Origin: Cyanophora paradoxa
Taxonomy: Eukaryota; Glaucocystophyceae; Cyanophorales; Cyanophoraceae
Reading direction: 5' to 3'
Length of the DNA: 64,000 nt
Assembly (NCBI GenBank): GCA_004431415.1
Contig: QPMI01000169.1
Span: 1-64,000 of the forward strand
The position numbers and the translations under genes are program-made. The notes beneath the pieces are model-generated. The model was not told the origin of the DNA. It worked only from the letters and a program-made list of their open reading frames with translations, and made no database searches. Shown one piece after another: positions 20,615 through 37,200 of the stretch (its first letter is position 1; each line of letters opens with the position of its first letter).

Positions 20615-22220
20615 TCAGGCGGCGCGGGAGGCGGCGGCGTTGGCCTTGCGCTGCTTGTAGTGGACCTGGCACTGCATGTCGACCATGATGTCGCGCTTCG
20701 GCCCCCCGGTGCCCGAGAAGCAGAGCTCCTCGACCCAGGCCGTGTTCTGGCAGAGCGCCTTCTCCGCAATCTTCGCCTTCGTCGTCTCCCGGAAGAGCCC
20801 TGAGGGCGGCGGCGGCGTCGGGCGGGGCGAGGGACGGTGGGCGGGGCGGGGCGGGGCGGGGGCGCGGACCGACGAAGTGGTGCTTGCCGTTGATGACGAC
20901 GGGGAGGCTGACCGCCAGCTGCGCGTTGAAGAGCGTCCCGTCCGACCGCACCGCAGGCACCTCCCTGGCGCCCCCGGCCTCGGCCCCCGGCCCGGGCCGC
21001 CGCGCGGGGGAGAGGGCACCGGCCGAAGCCGATGACGGAGGGGAGGCGGGTCTCGATGTAGCGGTCCAGCGTCGCCTGGTGCGCCTTGCGGAACTGGGGC
21101 GGCATCAGCACCTCCACCCTGCCCCCGCCCCCCGAGTCGAGTCGGCCCCGGGGCGGGCCGGGGCGGGGGCCGGGTGGGGCGGGGGGCGGGGCGGACCGGC
21201 CGCCGACGGCCTCGGCCTCCTTGTAGCCGAACATGTTGCAGGCGTGGCGGTTGAAGGAGCGGATGACGCCGGTCTCGTCGATGATCACGACGGCCTCGCA
21301 CGAGGTGTCGATCAGCGCCGTCCGCTTCATCTCTGACCGCTGGATCGCCGCCTGCAGCCGCGTCCACTCGTCCGTCCTCTCCTGCAGCCGCCGGAAGAAG
21401 CACAGGTACGCTGCGGCCCGGCGTCGGACGGGGCGGGCCGCGGCAGCTGCAGCAGGGCTCGAGGGGGGGCACCTGGCGGGGCGGCGGGCCCCTCGGGGAG
21501 GACCTCGAACATCTCGAGCTCGAAGACCGGCTTCCCGAACACCCCCGTCCGCCCCGTCGCCTCTGCCCGCCCCGCCCCCTCAGCGGACCCCCACTCGCGC
21601 GCATGCAGGCCTAGGGGCGGGCGGCGGGGCGGGGCGGACCGGCGGCGTCGCCGTCAACGTTGAGCATGGCGAGGCACTTGAACTGCGCGAACTCCTGCAG
21701 CGCAGTCCCCTGCGCCACCTGCCCCGCCCCCCGCTCGCCCGCCGCCCGCGCCGGCGCGGGGGGCGCGAGGGCGCGCGGGGCGCCTGGCCGGGCGCACCTT
21801 GACCATGCGCGAGTCCTTGAAGAAGGTCACGCTCTCCGCGATGCTCCACAGCGTGGGCGCCGCGCCCTCGCCCTCGCCCTCCGCCCGGAAGTTGAGCGCC
21901 TCCGTGGCGAGCCGGTTCGCCTTGACGAGGTGGCCGTCGTTCGCGAGCAGCGCCGCCGCCTTGTCCGCGAAGCTGTCGACCTGCGCAGCGCCGCCGCCGG
22001 TGTCAAGGGGCGCGCCCGCTCCCGCCGGCACATGCACAGCGGCCGGCACCATGGCGGCAGCGTCCACGGGCACGACCTTCTTGGCCACGGAGATGCTGGG
22101 GTGGACCTTGTAGGAGGAGGCGCGCGGCTCGCCCTGCGACGCCGCCTTCGAGTTCCCCGAGTTGTTCGACCCGTTCGAGCCGCCTGAGCCCGGCCGCTTG
22201 CTGGATGCTGCCGCCCCCAT
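20615..22220 (-). CDS. PAS-domain sensory protein, probably N-myristoylated
   Basis: One PAS domain, likely for ligand or redox sensing or dimerisation; no kinase, LOV or DNA-binding domain is seen. The start MGAAASSKRPG fits the N-myristoylation consensus (Gly-2, Ser-6), so the methionine at 22220 is preferred over the one at 22241. Exons in order: SSYKVHPSISVAKKVVPVDA; WSIAESVTFFKDSRMVK; LQEFAQFKCLAMLNVDGDAA; GVFGKPVFELEMFEVLPEG; YLCFFRRLQERTDEWTRLQA; then the PAS core ALIDTSCEAVVIIDETGVIR, SFNRHACNMFGYKEAEAVGG, VEVLMPPQFRKAHQATLDRY, VPAVRSDGTLFNAQLAVSLP and GKHHFVGLFRETTKAKIAEK. The C-terminus ends VHYKQRKANAAASRAA. The LOV flavin cysteine motif (NCRFLQ) is absent, so it is not a blue-light LOV domain. 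Confidence 0.78.
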
Positions 22221-22938
22221 CGCTGCCCCCGCCCCCCTCACGCTCTTCTCAGGACCTCGCTGGGAAATTCGCGCGCTCGGCCAGCGCGCTTCGCCGGTCT
22301 CGGTCTGTACGGGGGAGGCTGCGGAAGTCTCCTGATGGGTTGCGCGGTGCGCACGGCTGCGGCACCAGCTGCAGCTGGGCGTTGTTCAGAGGGCTGAGGC
22401 GAATTGCAATTGCGTGCTCGCGCGCTGGACTCTATTGGCAGCTGGGGAGCTTGCGAATGAAGGCTGCAATGTCACGTATGAACGTGAACTAAGGCTGGTG
22501 GAAGCGTGGCGCGCGTGTGTTTGCAGAGCGCGCGCGCGCCCGGACTGATGAACTTCAGCTAGCTTGCAGCTGGCCTTCAATTCGCTCTAGATAAACCACG
22601 TGCATATACTGCTATGAGCCAAAAGCGTTAAGTCGTGTTCGATCGAGGAGCCGGCTCAGCAAAGAGCCAGCTGCGGGGCCCGGGACCGGATCGGCAGGTG
22701 CTGAGTCACGGCCCTCGCGCCCTCCGAGCCGCGGGAGGCCGAGTCAACGAGTGGAGCAAGGCCTGCGGAGCCCAAGACGCCACCGTACGCCCCCGACGTA
22801 CGAGGCTGCTGCGCGGACCGAGACAAGATGCAACGGGGGGAACCGGCTGCAGAGGGGTACATCAGGCACAGCAGCGAGGCGCTTCAGAGTAGCTGCCGCT
22901 TTCGTTCCAGCGACTGAAGAATGCGCTGATCCTATCGA
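22221..22938. other. intergenic between divergent genes
   Basis: Upstream region shared by the PAS gene (minus) and PIGN (plus). No supported exon. Confidence 0.5.
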
Positions 22939-27015
<4,077 letters not shown>

Positions 27016-27070
27016 CCCGCAGTGCCCGCACCGCTCCCTACGGTCTGCTGCATTGCCACGCGCGCGGCGG

Positions 27071-29117
27071 CTACGAGGGCATCCAGAGGGGCGCCCGCGG
27101 CCTCGTCGGGCTCTTCCGCCCCCGCTTGGGCGCCGGGTCCTCCGAGGGCGGCGCCGGCCGCGCCGCCAGCGGCCCCCCCGCGCGCCGCGCGTTCGGCGGG
27201 CCCAGGCCGCCGTACTCGTCTGCGCGCACGGCGGTCAGAGGGGCGCTGGGCGCTCGCGCCAAGAGCCAAGCACCGAATGGGTTGAAGGAGGGGCCTGCCG
27301 AAGCAGGGGCAGCGTCAGCGCGGGCCGGCACGCCGGCGCGCTCGGAGGGGACGGGGCGCACCGAGGGGCTCGGCGGAGGGGCCGGAGGCGGACTGGGCGC
27401 GGCGGGAGAGGCCGGCGGAGGAGGCGGGGGCGGAGGTCTGGGCCTGGGCGGCGGACATGGCCCAGGCGGCCTCCTGGGCGGCGATGTCCTGCTGCCGCAG
27501 CGCCTGGGCCGCGGCGACGGGCTCCACGGAGGAGAGGAGCTCGTTGCCGCCGCCCTGCTGCCCGTACGTGTCCCGGCCCCACGCGTAGATCTTCCCCGCG
27601 TCCGTCACCGCCGCCGTGTGGCTGCCCCCGCACGCCACCCGCCGCATCTTCTTCCCCTTGAGCGCCTTCACGTGCCGCGGCTCCTTCTGCTTGCTCACCC
27701 CGAACCTGCCCCCCAGCTAAGGGACGCCGGCCGCGAGCCGCGCGCCGGGTGCGCGCGGGGCGCACCCGATGCCGTTCTGGCCGAGCTCGGAGCGGCCCCA
27801 GGCGTAGACCTCGCCGTCCTCCATGACGGCGACGGTGTGCATCGCGCCGCACGCCATCTGCCGGACCTGCTTGCCGTGCAGCGCCGAGACGAGCGTCGGC
27901 GTGTCGTGGTCCGCCAGCGTCCCCAGCCCGAGCTGCCCGTACATGTTCCGGCCCCATGCGTACACCTCCCCCTGGTCTGCGCCCCGCCCGAGCCGGGGCC
28001 TCAGCGGGGGCCGCCCCCGCGCAGCGCAGCGCCGCGGGCGGGGCCGGGCGCACAGGTGACGACGACGGTGTGGTCGGCGCCGCAGGCGACGTCGCGGACG
28101 CCCTTCTTGCGCAGCAGGCGGATCGGCTGCGGCGTCCGCTTCTCCCCGTCCGTCCCCAGGCCCAGCGCCCCGTACGTGCCCCGGCCCCACGCGTACAGCT
28201 CCCCCGTGTCTGCCCACGCCCCGGCTCGGCTCGGCGAAGGGCGGGGGGCGGGGGCGGGGTCGGGCGGGGGCGGGGCGCACCGGAGAGGGCCATGGAGTGG
28301 TTGTCGCCGCACGCGATCTGGGTGACGTTGATGCCCGAGAGGGCCTCCACCCGCCGCGGCAGCGCTTCGCCCTGCGCGCCCCCGTGCCCCAGCTGCCCGT
28401 AGTCGTTCGCCCCCCACGCGAAGACCTCCCCCACCGCTGCCGCCAGCCCTGTCGGCGCCGGCCGCGCGGGCCAGGCGGGGCGGGGCGGGCGGGGCGGACT
28501 GGTGAGGGCGATGGAGTGGAGGTCGCCGCAGGCGATCTGGCGGGTGCCCTTCCCCTTGAGGACCTCCACGTGCGCCGGGCTCTTCACGCGCGCCTCCCCG
28601 ACCCCGACCCCCAGCTGCCCCTGCTCGTTGTTCCCGAACGCGTACACCTCCCCGTTGTCTGCCCCGCCCCGGCCCCGTCGCACCGCGCCCCGCGGCGGGC
28701 GGCGGCGCGCGCACCGGCGAGGACGAGCGTGTGGGACGTGCCGCAGGCGACCATGCGGCTCTTGCGCTGCAGCGGCGGCGCCAGCAGCAGCCGCGGCACG
28801 CTCAGGTGCCGGAAGTCGTTGTGTCCCAGCTGCCCGGAGTCCCCGCGGCCCCACGAGTAGACATCCCCGTTCTCTGCGCTGCGCGGTGAGCCGAGCCTCG
28901 GCCGCCCCGCGCTGGGCGCTCGCCTGTGACCGCCACCGTGTGGTCGCAGCCGCAGGCGGCCGCCCGCAGCACGACGTCGTTCAGAGCCTCGATGAGCTTG
29001 GGCCAGAACTGTCCCGAGGCGCCATTGCGCATAGACGTGACGAGCGAGCCTGCCGGAGCCGGTGATGCGGGGCAGCGTTGAGTCAGGCAGGGAGAGATAG
29101 CCCGCACCCAGACTCAT
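27071..29117 (-). CDS. RCC1-repeat beta-propeller protein
   Basis: At least six RCC1 repeats recur with the family pattern: DVYSWGRGDSGQLGHNDF, EVYAFGNNEQGQLGVGVGEA, EVFAWGANDYGQLGHGGAQ, ELYAWGRGTYGALGLGTDGE, EVYAWGRNMYGQLGLGTLAD, EVYAWGRSELGQNGIG and KIYAWGRDTYGQQGG. Each is followed by an ACG-x-x-HT segment. Several introns fall near repeat boundaries, usually just before the [DE]-x-G-E-x-[YF] strand. The start is ATGAGTCTGG at 29117, joined across an intron to SLVTSMRNGASGQFWP. The C-terminal exon reads GPSFNPFGAWLLARAPS and ends RAPLWMPS. RCC1 itself is a Ran exchange factor, but many RCC1-like proteins are not; no residue here decides the matter. Confidence 0.9.
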
Positions 29118-29414
29118 TGTTCTAGCATGCGTAGCTAACGACGGTGCAGCGCTAAATCGGGTCACCCTCCGCGCCGAGCGCCCACCGCACTCCCCTGGCT
29201 CTCTACGCTTATCGCTTCTGTACAGCTAGCGGAACCAAGGTAAGAGCGCCTCTGCTTGGTTCCTTCTTTGTGCTCGCTTTTGTGTTTGTGTATCCCCCTC
29301 CAACTCGTCCCCCTCCCCAGAGCTTCGTCCACCTTTCAACCGCAACCGCCGGCACGCCTGTGGAGTTCTCCAGCGTGCTTCGCACCCCTACAGATCGTAG
29401 GCGCTTTACGCGGG

Positions 29415-30656
29415 ATGCGGGCGCGACAGGCGCCTTCGAAGGCGCCGCTGTCGCTGGAGGAGTTGCGCAAGCGCGTCGAGGACGCCAAGTGCGCCTCTCT
29501 GCATCGTTTCAGTCGCGCGCTGAGCCTCGCCGGGCAGGGCCGAGGTCGAGTCGTGCGCGTTCTGGCTGGACCTGCGGCGTGCGCGCCCCTGCAGATGCGC
29601 TTAGCTGCCGGAAACTGATCGCCATGCGTTGCGCAGGGAAGCTGTGCGACGCCCTGCTTCCGGAGATCCTCGTAAACGTCGAGGCCACGCTGAGCCAGGC
29701 CCCGCCGGCCGGGCCGGCCGACGCGCCCTCGACGCCGGGCGTTGCTGCGGATGCGCCGGCGGCAGAGCCGGTGCTGGACGTCGTGTGCTACGGGATCGGC
29801 AGCTTCGCGCAGTCGCGGATCTCGCGGGACCAGCTCGCGCTGGCGCTCCTCCTCCGCGATCGCCTCGGCGTGCGCGGCGCGCGCCCCGCCCGCGGCCCCG
29901 CTGAGGGCGCGGCGCAGGTGGCGGCGTCGCTGGCGGTGTTCGACCCCGTGCTGGGCGCCGAGGAGCGAGCGCTCCTCGCCCAGCTCGGCTGCGAGGTCAT
30001 CCCCTCCAACGAGGTCCCGCGCGCCGCCCCGCCCTCGGCCCGCCTCGCGCGCCAACGAGGGGCGCAGGAGGGCCGGCGCGCCGCGCGGCGGGCGACGATC
30101 TTCTACATGCCGCACTGCCCGCGGCGGCTCTACAGCAACGTGCTGCGCGCCAACTGGGGCCCGGCGCTCGCCCGCATCCTCGTCATCGGCAACAGCTTCG
30201 GGCACTACGGGGAGCGGGCCGGGGAGAGCGAGCGGCGGGCGGGGCGGTCGTGCCTGCTGCGGGCGCTGCCGCACGCGGTGGAGGCGGGCGTGGAGGGCGC
30301 CGCGCTGCACGGCGCCGGCCTCGTCTTCAACGACACCGCCCTCCACGCCTTCCCCCCCGCCCCCGCCGCCCCGCCCTCGCCGCCCGCCTCGGCCCGCCCC
30401 CGCCCCCGCCCCCGACCCCGGCTGGTCCTACGTCAGCAGCGGCGCCGGCGGCAAGAAGAAGAGCCGCCGCGGGCGCTGGGCCGCCGTGCGGCTCGACACG
30501 GAGCCGGAGCCGGCGGGGGCCGCGGAGGGCGGGCAGGAGGCGGGGGCCGGGGAGTGGTGGGAGCGCGTGCGGCCGCCCCCGGAGGACGAGGAGCCCGCCG
30601 GCGGCCCCGACGACGAGCTCGTCCCCTCCGGCACCGGCGGCGAGCCCCAGCGATAG
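29415..30656 (+). CDS. SRR1: SRR1-domain protein
   Basis: Member of the SRR1 family, named for an Arabidopsis gene of light signalling and circadian control and present in most eukaryotes; the biochemical activity is not established. Conserved segments are present in order: SLEELRKRVEDAK, SCAFWLDLRRKLCDALLPE (joined over two introns), VVCYGIGSFAQSRISRDQLA, AVFDPVLGAEERALLAQLGC, EVIPSNE, TIFYMPHCPRRLYSNVLRAN, RILVIGNSFGHY and GLVFNDTALHAF. The C-terminal acidic/Gly-rich tail (from PGWSYVSSGAGGKKKSRRG) is not conserved. I take the methionine at 29415, from which the conserved part begins within a few residues. The stop is 75 bases from that of the convergent Hikeshi gene. Confidence 0.87.
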
Positions 30657-30731
30657 GCGCAGCGTGCTCGAGACAATTGACGATTACGATTACGATTACG
30701 AGGCCTATCTAGAGTGCGCCAGGCCGCGAAG

Positions 30732-31538
30732 CTACCCCCCCTTGGCGCCTGCGTTGCGCCAGAACTACAGCGCCCCAGTCAGGCTGGCCGGGGGCCGGGT
30801 GCCGGCGGAAACGGGGAGTGCTGGGCGCACCTGCGGGTCCTTGTTGAGCTTGTCGGTGAACTTCTGGTACCACTGCGCGGGGGTGTCGGTCCAAGCAGTG
30901 GCCGCCGGGGTGGGCGCGGGGAGGGATCGACCTGGTCGAGGGTGTTTGTCGGAACGTTGATGCGGTCCGACGCACCACTCGAGAAGCTCTCCAGAAACCT
31001 GGAAAAGATTCAGAAGGGGCCAGGTCGCCCAGAATAGTAAGCGAAGAGGGACCTGAACAGGTCGAATGCGACGAATTTGGCGAACTCCTGGTAGTCGTGG
31101 CGAGGGGGCAGGGGGGGCTGAACGCCGAGCTGCTCGATGCTGACGCCGAGCTGCAGGGAGCACTGGGCGCCGAGGGAGATCGCCCGGTCCCGCTGCGCGT
31201 CGCTGAACTTCATCTGCGGGCAGGGCGCCTCAGCGAGAGACGTACGCCTCCGACGGGCGCCGTACCTTCAGGACGGCGCTCGGCGTCTCGTTCGAGACGT
31301 GGCCAACATACGTCCAGTCCGCGTGAGGCGGGCCAAGCGCGACGTACAGTGCGGCGCAGAACAGGGGCCCAGGGAGCGGAACAGCGCCTGTGAGGAACAG
31401 CGTGATTGTGCAGTCCTCCCGAGAAAGGAGATCTTGCGCGGTCTCTACGCTGGCCAAGAACTTCGTGCCGTCACCGGGAGTGGCTGCGAAGACACCCGGA
31501 ATACGCCCAGGTATGCAGTAGCCAAGAGGACTCGCCAT
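30732..31538 (-). CDS. HIKESHI: Hikeshi (OPI10) homologue, Hsp70 nuclear import carrier
   Basis: In animals Hikeshi carries Hsp70 into the nucleus during heat stress. The N-terminal domain reads LGYCIPGRIPGVFAATPGDG, ITLFLTGAVPLPGPLFCAAL and VGHVSNETPSAVLK, matching the family's PFP and FxxNxxPSAxFK pattern. Then come LGVSIEQLGVQ and YQEFAKFVAFDLF; the C-terminus is WYQKFTDKLNKDPQ joined to FWRNAGAKGG. Four introns, all with GT donors, are removed at about 31221-31269, 31033-31086, 30899-30962 and 30765-30829. Splicing the last one gives DPQ-FWR, as in the family's terminal NPLFWK. Assembled length is near the roughly 200 residues usual for the family. Confidence 0.85.
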
Positions 31539-31975
31539 TTAAGCGCTGACGGAGCCCCGCGCTCGTGGAAAGTCACGTCAAGACGAACGGCCCGAATTCC
31601 GCAGGCCAGAGGCGCTGCAAATGTGATGCTAACAACGTTCTTTGCCCTTGCGCGCTTGGCGCACGCGCTGCAGAGTGCCGACGACCGAAGCTAACCAAGG
31701 TGCAAGATAACCAAGGTGCAGGCAGCTCGTCACCGCCGCAGAAACTGCCGGTGCTGCGTACGAGGCGATGTGTGGTGCGCGCGAGGTGCGGAAGCGCGAC
31801 TGGAAAGTTCGACACCTTTTTTCCGACAAAACGGGGTACGCGTCTCGAGGAGGCCAGCCAGCTGACAACGAGCGCGCCAGCCGTGTGCCGGTATCGATAC
31901 GGATATCGATAGCGCTCTAGCTGCGCGTAGCGCTGTAGCCGTGCGAGCTCGGGTCCCGAGCTGCGCCGTCCGGCG

Positions 31976-34006
31976 ATGAGCGAGCAGCAGTACACGCCCA
32001 TAAACGAAGCTGGCGATGAGGAGGCTGGCGCGGCGGCGCGTGCTCCGCGCCGGCCGGCCGCTGGAGCTCTTCCGCTCAGCGTGAAGCCGCCCGCAATGGG
32101 GCTTCTGATCGGCAGCGTCGTATTCGTCGCGTTGGCGCTTTGCGTTCTCACTGCCGCCATCGCGTACAGGAGCGGATTCAGTGCGCTCTCGCCCGCGCCC
32201 TTCCCGCCGCACTCTCACGCGCGTGGCAGAGGCGGGGGGCAAAGCCGAGCTGGCGCACGTAATCCAGAGCGGGGCCTTCTCGGCCTCGGGGTCTCCCGTG
32301 CCAGCCGGCGCCCGGCCTCGGAATGCGCGCCCCCTCGTCCCTTGACCCACGACGCGCGGGATGCGGGAGTGACGCGGGCGGCGGCAGGTGGTGCTGATGA
32401 TCCCGGACGGAACTGGCCCGGCGTCGTGGACGCTGGCGCGGGACGTGGCCCGGGCGCTGCGGCTGCGGGACGAGCTCTTCCTTGACGGCTCCCTCACGGG
32501 CGCCAGCCGCACCCGCTCGAACAACTCCCTTGTTACCGACAGCGCCGCCGGCGCCACCGCCTTCAGCTGCGCGCAAAAGACCCTCAACGGCGGTGCGCGC
32601 CCCCTTCATTCCCCTCCCCCGCCCCGCGCCGCGCCGAGGCGAGCCGCCGAGCGGGCGGAGGGCAGCGATCTCGGTGCTGCCGGACGGGCGGCGGTGCGGG
32701 ACGCTCTTCGAGGCGGCGCAGGCGAAGGGCATGGCCACCGGCATCGTCGTCACCACCCGCCTCACCCACGCCACCCCCGCCGTGCGCCCCGCCGCCCCGC
32801 CCGGGCCGCACCCCGCCCGCCCCGCCCCGCCCCGCCCCGCCGGCGCCGCGCACGCCGACGGTGGGGCAGTGCTTCGGGGCGCACGTGGCGGACCGGGACG
32901 AGGAGGAGGAGATCGCGTCGCAGTTGGCGACCTCCCGCATCGACCTCATGCTCGGCGGCGGCCGCCGCTTCTTCGAGCCCAAGCGCCCCGGCGCCCACGG
33001 CGGCCGCCGCGACGGCCGCGACCTCCCCGCCGAGATGAAGGCGGCGGGGTACAGCGTGCTGCGGGAGCGCGCGGCGCTGGACGCGCCCCTCTCGCTCCCC
33101 GCCGTGGGCCTCTTCGCGTGGGACCACATGGACTACGAGATCGACCGCCGCGTCCGCCCCGCCCCGCCCCGCCCCGCCCCGCTCCATCCCGCCCCGCGAG
33201 CGGCGCGCAGCCGGAGGAGCAGCCGTCGCTGCGGGAGATGACGGCGGCGGCGCTGGCGGCGCTGCGGACAGACGGCCGGCCCTTCATCCTCATGGTCGAG
33301 GGCTCCCGCGTCGGTCCGCGCCCCCTCGGCCCCGCCCCGAGCCGCCCGGGACCGACGCCGGGGGGGGGCAGACCACGCGGCGCACGCGAACGACGCGCAG
33401 GCGCACGCGCGGGACCTGCTCGCCTTCGACGAGGCGGCGGGGGCCGTGCTCGCCGACACGGCCCGCCACGGGGACACGCTCCTCGTCGCCGTCGCCGACC
33501 ACGAGTGCGGGGGCCTCACCCTCGGGCGCGACGGCCTCTACGCGTGGTACGCGGCGCCCGTCGCCACGGCCCGCGCCTCCAACGAGCGCCTCGCCTCCGA
33601 CCTCGCCGCCTCGAGCGGCGCCGGCCCGGGGCCCCTCGCCGCCCGCATCCGCGCCGCCCTCGACTGCCCCGACGGCCCCGCCCTCGCCGGCGCGGCGGCG
33701 GCGGCGACGGCGACTGGCGCGGCGAACGTGACGGCGCTGGAGCACCGCGTGGGGGCGCTCGTGAGCGGGCCGGCGCGGCTGGCGTGGACGAGCGGGGGCC
33801 ACACGGGGGTCGACGTGCACGTGCACAGCGCGGGGCCCGGCTCGGAGCGCTTCCGGGGCACGCTGGAGAACGCCGAGGTGGGGCGCCGCATCGCGGAGCT
33901 CCTCGGGCTCGACCTCGAGGCCGCCACCCGCCGCCTCGCCCCGCTCCCGCCCTTCCCCGCCTCCGCCTTCAAGCCCCCGCCCGACGCCCCCAACGCCCCC
34001 CAGTAG
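31976..34006 (+). CDS. Alkaline phosphatase, membrane-anchored
   Basis: Metal-dependent phosphomonoesterase. A cytosolic N-tail of about 40 residues is followed by one hydrophobic helix (MGLLIGSVVFVALALCVLTA), giving a type II membrane protein like yeast Pho8. The catalytic domain shows VLMIPDGTGPASW (first metal site), NNSLVTDSAAGATAFSC with the nucleophilic Ser of the family signature, GRRCGTLFEAAQAKGMATGI with VVTTRLTHATPA, DLMLGGGRRFF, LFAWDHMDYEIDR, PFILMVEGSR, DHAAHANDAQAH, VAVADHECGGLTLG and TSGGHTGVDVHVHSAGPGSE (last metal-binding His). Introns of the CCCCG type separate these blocks. The tail is Pro-rich after GLDLEAATRRL. It probably acts in a vacuole or at the cell surface for phosphate scavenging (inference). 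Confidence 0.93.
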
Positions 34007-34222
34007 CCTTCGCCTCCCCATCCCTCCACCCCCCTCCTCCCCTTGCCCTCTGGGCCAGCACCGGGCCCCACTTTTTCAAGGCTTCTTTTCTGTACTCGTA
34101 CCTGTAGTCACCAATCCTAGTTACCACATCAAATGGCTATCGGCTTTTCAGTAGTTCGCAGGTTACGGCTTGGCGCGGTTGAAATCGAGGGAAGAGAGCG
34201 GGGGGTCAGCGGGAGCGGGGGG

Positions 34223-37200
34223 TCAGCGGTAGGTGTAGGGGGGGCCGCCCAGGGGTGGCTCGGCGGGGCGGGCGGGGGCGGGGGCGGCGATGCGGAGGGC
34301 GGGGAAGAGGCCGCCGCCGGGCAGCAGCTTCCAGCTCGGCTTCCGCGCCCACGCCTTGACGTTCGCGTTCGGCCGCCGCGCGGGGAGCGAGTTGGGCGGC
34401 GCGATCGGCACGCCCCCGCCCGGCCACTCGCCCTCCTCCGCCGCGCCGCCGGCGGCCCCGGCGGGGAGGGCGCGGGCGAGTTGAGGGCGAGGCGGGGGCG
34501 GGACCGAGGGCGGCCTCGGGGGGCCGGCGTGGGCGAGGGCGGCGAGGGCGGCGGCGGCCTCGCGCTGGAGGCTCGCCTCGCGGCCGCCGTCGGCGAGGCG
34601 GGCGAGGCCGCGGGCGGGGCGCCGCGGCGTGGCGAGCCCCGCAACGTCCTCCCACCGCGAGGCCAGCGCCGCGGCCCGGGAGCGGGCGCCCCGGGGCCCC
34701 CAGCAGGGGGTCGTACAGCGGGCGCGCCGAGGGGAGGTCCCCTCCGACGCCCCCCGCCGCGAGAGGAGCACGCTCTCCTCGATGAAGCCGCGCTCGCGCG
34801 GGGCGAGGCGCGGGTCGAGGCGCACGAAGGCCGGCGCGTCGCCCCCGGCGAGGCGGCCGTGGGGCAGCTCGCGGGGCCGCGGGGCGGCGAGCCCCGTGGG
34901 GAGGCCCATCGTGGAGGGCCCGTGGATGGCGTGCGCCCCCGACGCCTCCCGCGGGGCGTGGAGCGGGGGCGGGGCGTGCGGCGCCGCCTCGTGGAACGCG
35001 GCCTCCGCGAAGGCGTGGGAGGGGCGGCGGGAGCCCTCGGGCGCCGCCGCCGGCACCGCCCCGACGGCAGCGCCGCCTCGAACGAGAACTGCGCGTGCGG
35101 CCGATCGGAGACGGGCGCGCAGGACGATGGGCGCGGCGGGCGGCGGGCGCACGGTGGCGGCGGCGAGGATGCGCGGGAGGCGGCCGGGAAGCTCGCCTGC
35201 GAGGCGCGGCGGGAGCTGGGGGGCAGCGGGTCCCGCGCCGCCCACAGCGGCCCCCGCTCCTGCCGCCGCGGCGACTTGGCCACCGCCTCGAGCGACGGCA
35301 GCCGCTCGATCGAGCGGGGCGCGGGGCGCGCTGGCTTCCGCGGGGCGGCAGCGGCGCGGGGAGGGAGCGGGCGGGGGCGGGCGGGGCTGCGGGGGCGGCG
35401 CCTGGGGAGGGGCTGCTGGGGGAGGACGACGGAGGGGCGGCGGCTGCGGGCGCGGCGCTTGCGCGTGGCCGCGAGGGCGGGGGCGGCGGGGGCGGCGGGG
35501 GCGGCCGGCTCGGACGGGGGCCGGGGCGCCTCGGGCTCCCCCGGCGCCGCCTCCTCCTCCTCCTCGCTCTCGCTCTCGGGGGGCGGCGCGGGGGCCTCCT
35601 CCCGCTTCGGGTTCACGATGGCGTCCACGCTGCCGCCCCCCCGGCGCTCGCCGCGCGAGCCCAAAGCGGGGCGGGGCGGAGCGCAGGGACGGACCTGATG
35701 CGGAGCTCCGCGAGGGACTCGGCGGCGTCGACGGCGGCGGCGGCGCGCTGGACGGCGTGCACGGCGGCCCCCACGTGGACGCTCTCGCTCTTGATCCCCG
35801 CCACCACGTTCCGCAGCAGCACCGCCGCCGTCTCGATCTCCCGCCCCGGGAAGCCCAGGTCCCCGCCCCGGCTGCTCCGGCTCATCACCGAGCGGCCTCC
35901 GCGCGACGCGTACCCCTCCTCGTCCACCTCCTCGTCGCTCTCGTGCACGCGCTCGTAGAGGCCTGCGCCGGCGTCACGCGGGGCGGGCGGCGGCGCCCCG
36001 CGGCGCGTGCGGCGGACCGCCGACGGTGGTGGCGCGGGAGAGGGCGCGCGAGACGTGGCTGCCCGCGGGGGAGAGCCGCCCGTCCTCGGGGGCGTCCACG
36101 CCGAGGAAGCGGAGGCCGCCCCACTGCGCCCCGCCCGAGGCCTCCAGCAGCCCCGCCACGCCCCCGCGGCCCGCGCTCCCGCCCCCGCCCCCGCCATCCG
36201 ACCCCTCGTCGGCGGAGCGGGCGGCGCGGGAGGGGGCGATGGAGGGCGGGGAGGAGCGCGGGGCGGGGAAGGCCGAGGCCCCCGTCTCGGGGCGCGCCGG
36301 CGGGAGCGTGTCCCGCACCGCCCCCTCCAGGCCCCGCACCAGCCGCGACAGCTGCCCCGCGCTCGGCCCCGCGGCGCGAGCGGGGCGGGCCGGGCAGCGG
36401 CGTCTCACGGAGACGAGGAGCAGGCGGGCCTCGGCGGTGAGGGCGCCGTGGTCCTCCGTGCCCGAGTCCAGCGCCGCCGTCACCTCGTCCCCGTGCTCCG
36501 TCCCCAGCCGCTCCGCCGCCGCCACCAGGTGCTCTGACCCCCGGCCCCCGCTCGGCCCCCCTCGCGTGCAAGGAAGGGGGGGGCCTTGGAGGGGGGCGCC
36601 GCACCCTCGGCCTTCTCGATCCCCGCGCGGACCTCCCGCAGCTTCACGTTCCCTGACTTCGCCAGCACTGCCCGCCCGCCCTCGCGGGTTAGCGGGAGCC
36701 GCGGCGCCCGCCTCCCTCCGGGCCCGCGGCCGGCACCCGCACCGGCGGCATTCTGGCTGAACCAGGTCTGGAGCCGGTCGATGGCGCCGCGCATGTTCTG
36801 CAGGTCTGCCCGGGCGCGTCAGCAGAGCCCGGAGCGGGCCCAGGGATGCATCGCCCGCACCCTCGTACGCCTTGCGGACGGCGGCCTCGCCGCGCAAGGC
36901 CGTTTCGCCGCGGGCGCTCGACTTGGGCCGCGAGCTCCTCGGGGTGCGCGAGGCGCCGCGCCCCCCCGCCAACGTCGACTGGGACTCGTGGTGCTGGATG
37001 AGGCGCTCCACGTGGCTCACCTGCTCCGTCTTCGTCTGGGGTCGCGCCGCAGTGTCCACCTCGATCCTGACCTGCGCGGCGCGGCATCCGATGATCCGCC
37101 GGGAAGCGCAGGAAAGTGGAGGGCGCCGCCGACCTGCTGAACCTTGGCCCGGATCCGCCCGAAACCTGCCGCCGTGGGCGCGTGCCCCGCCTCGGCCGCA

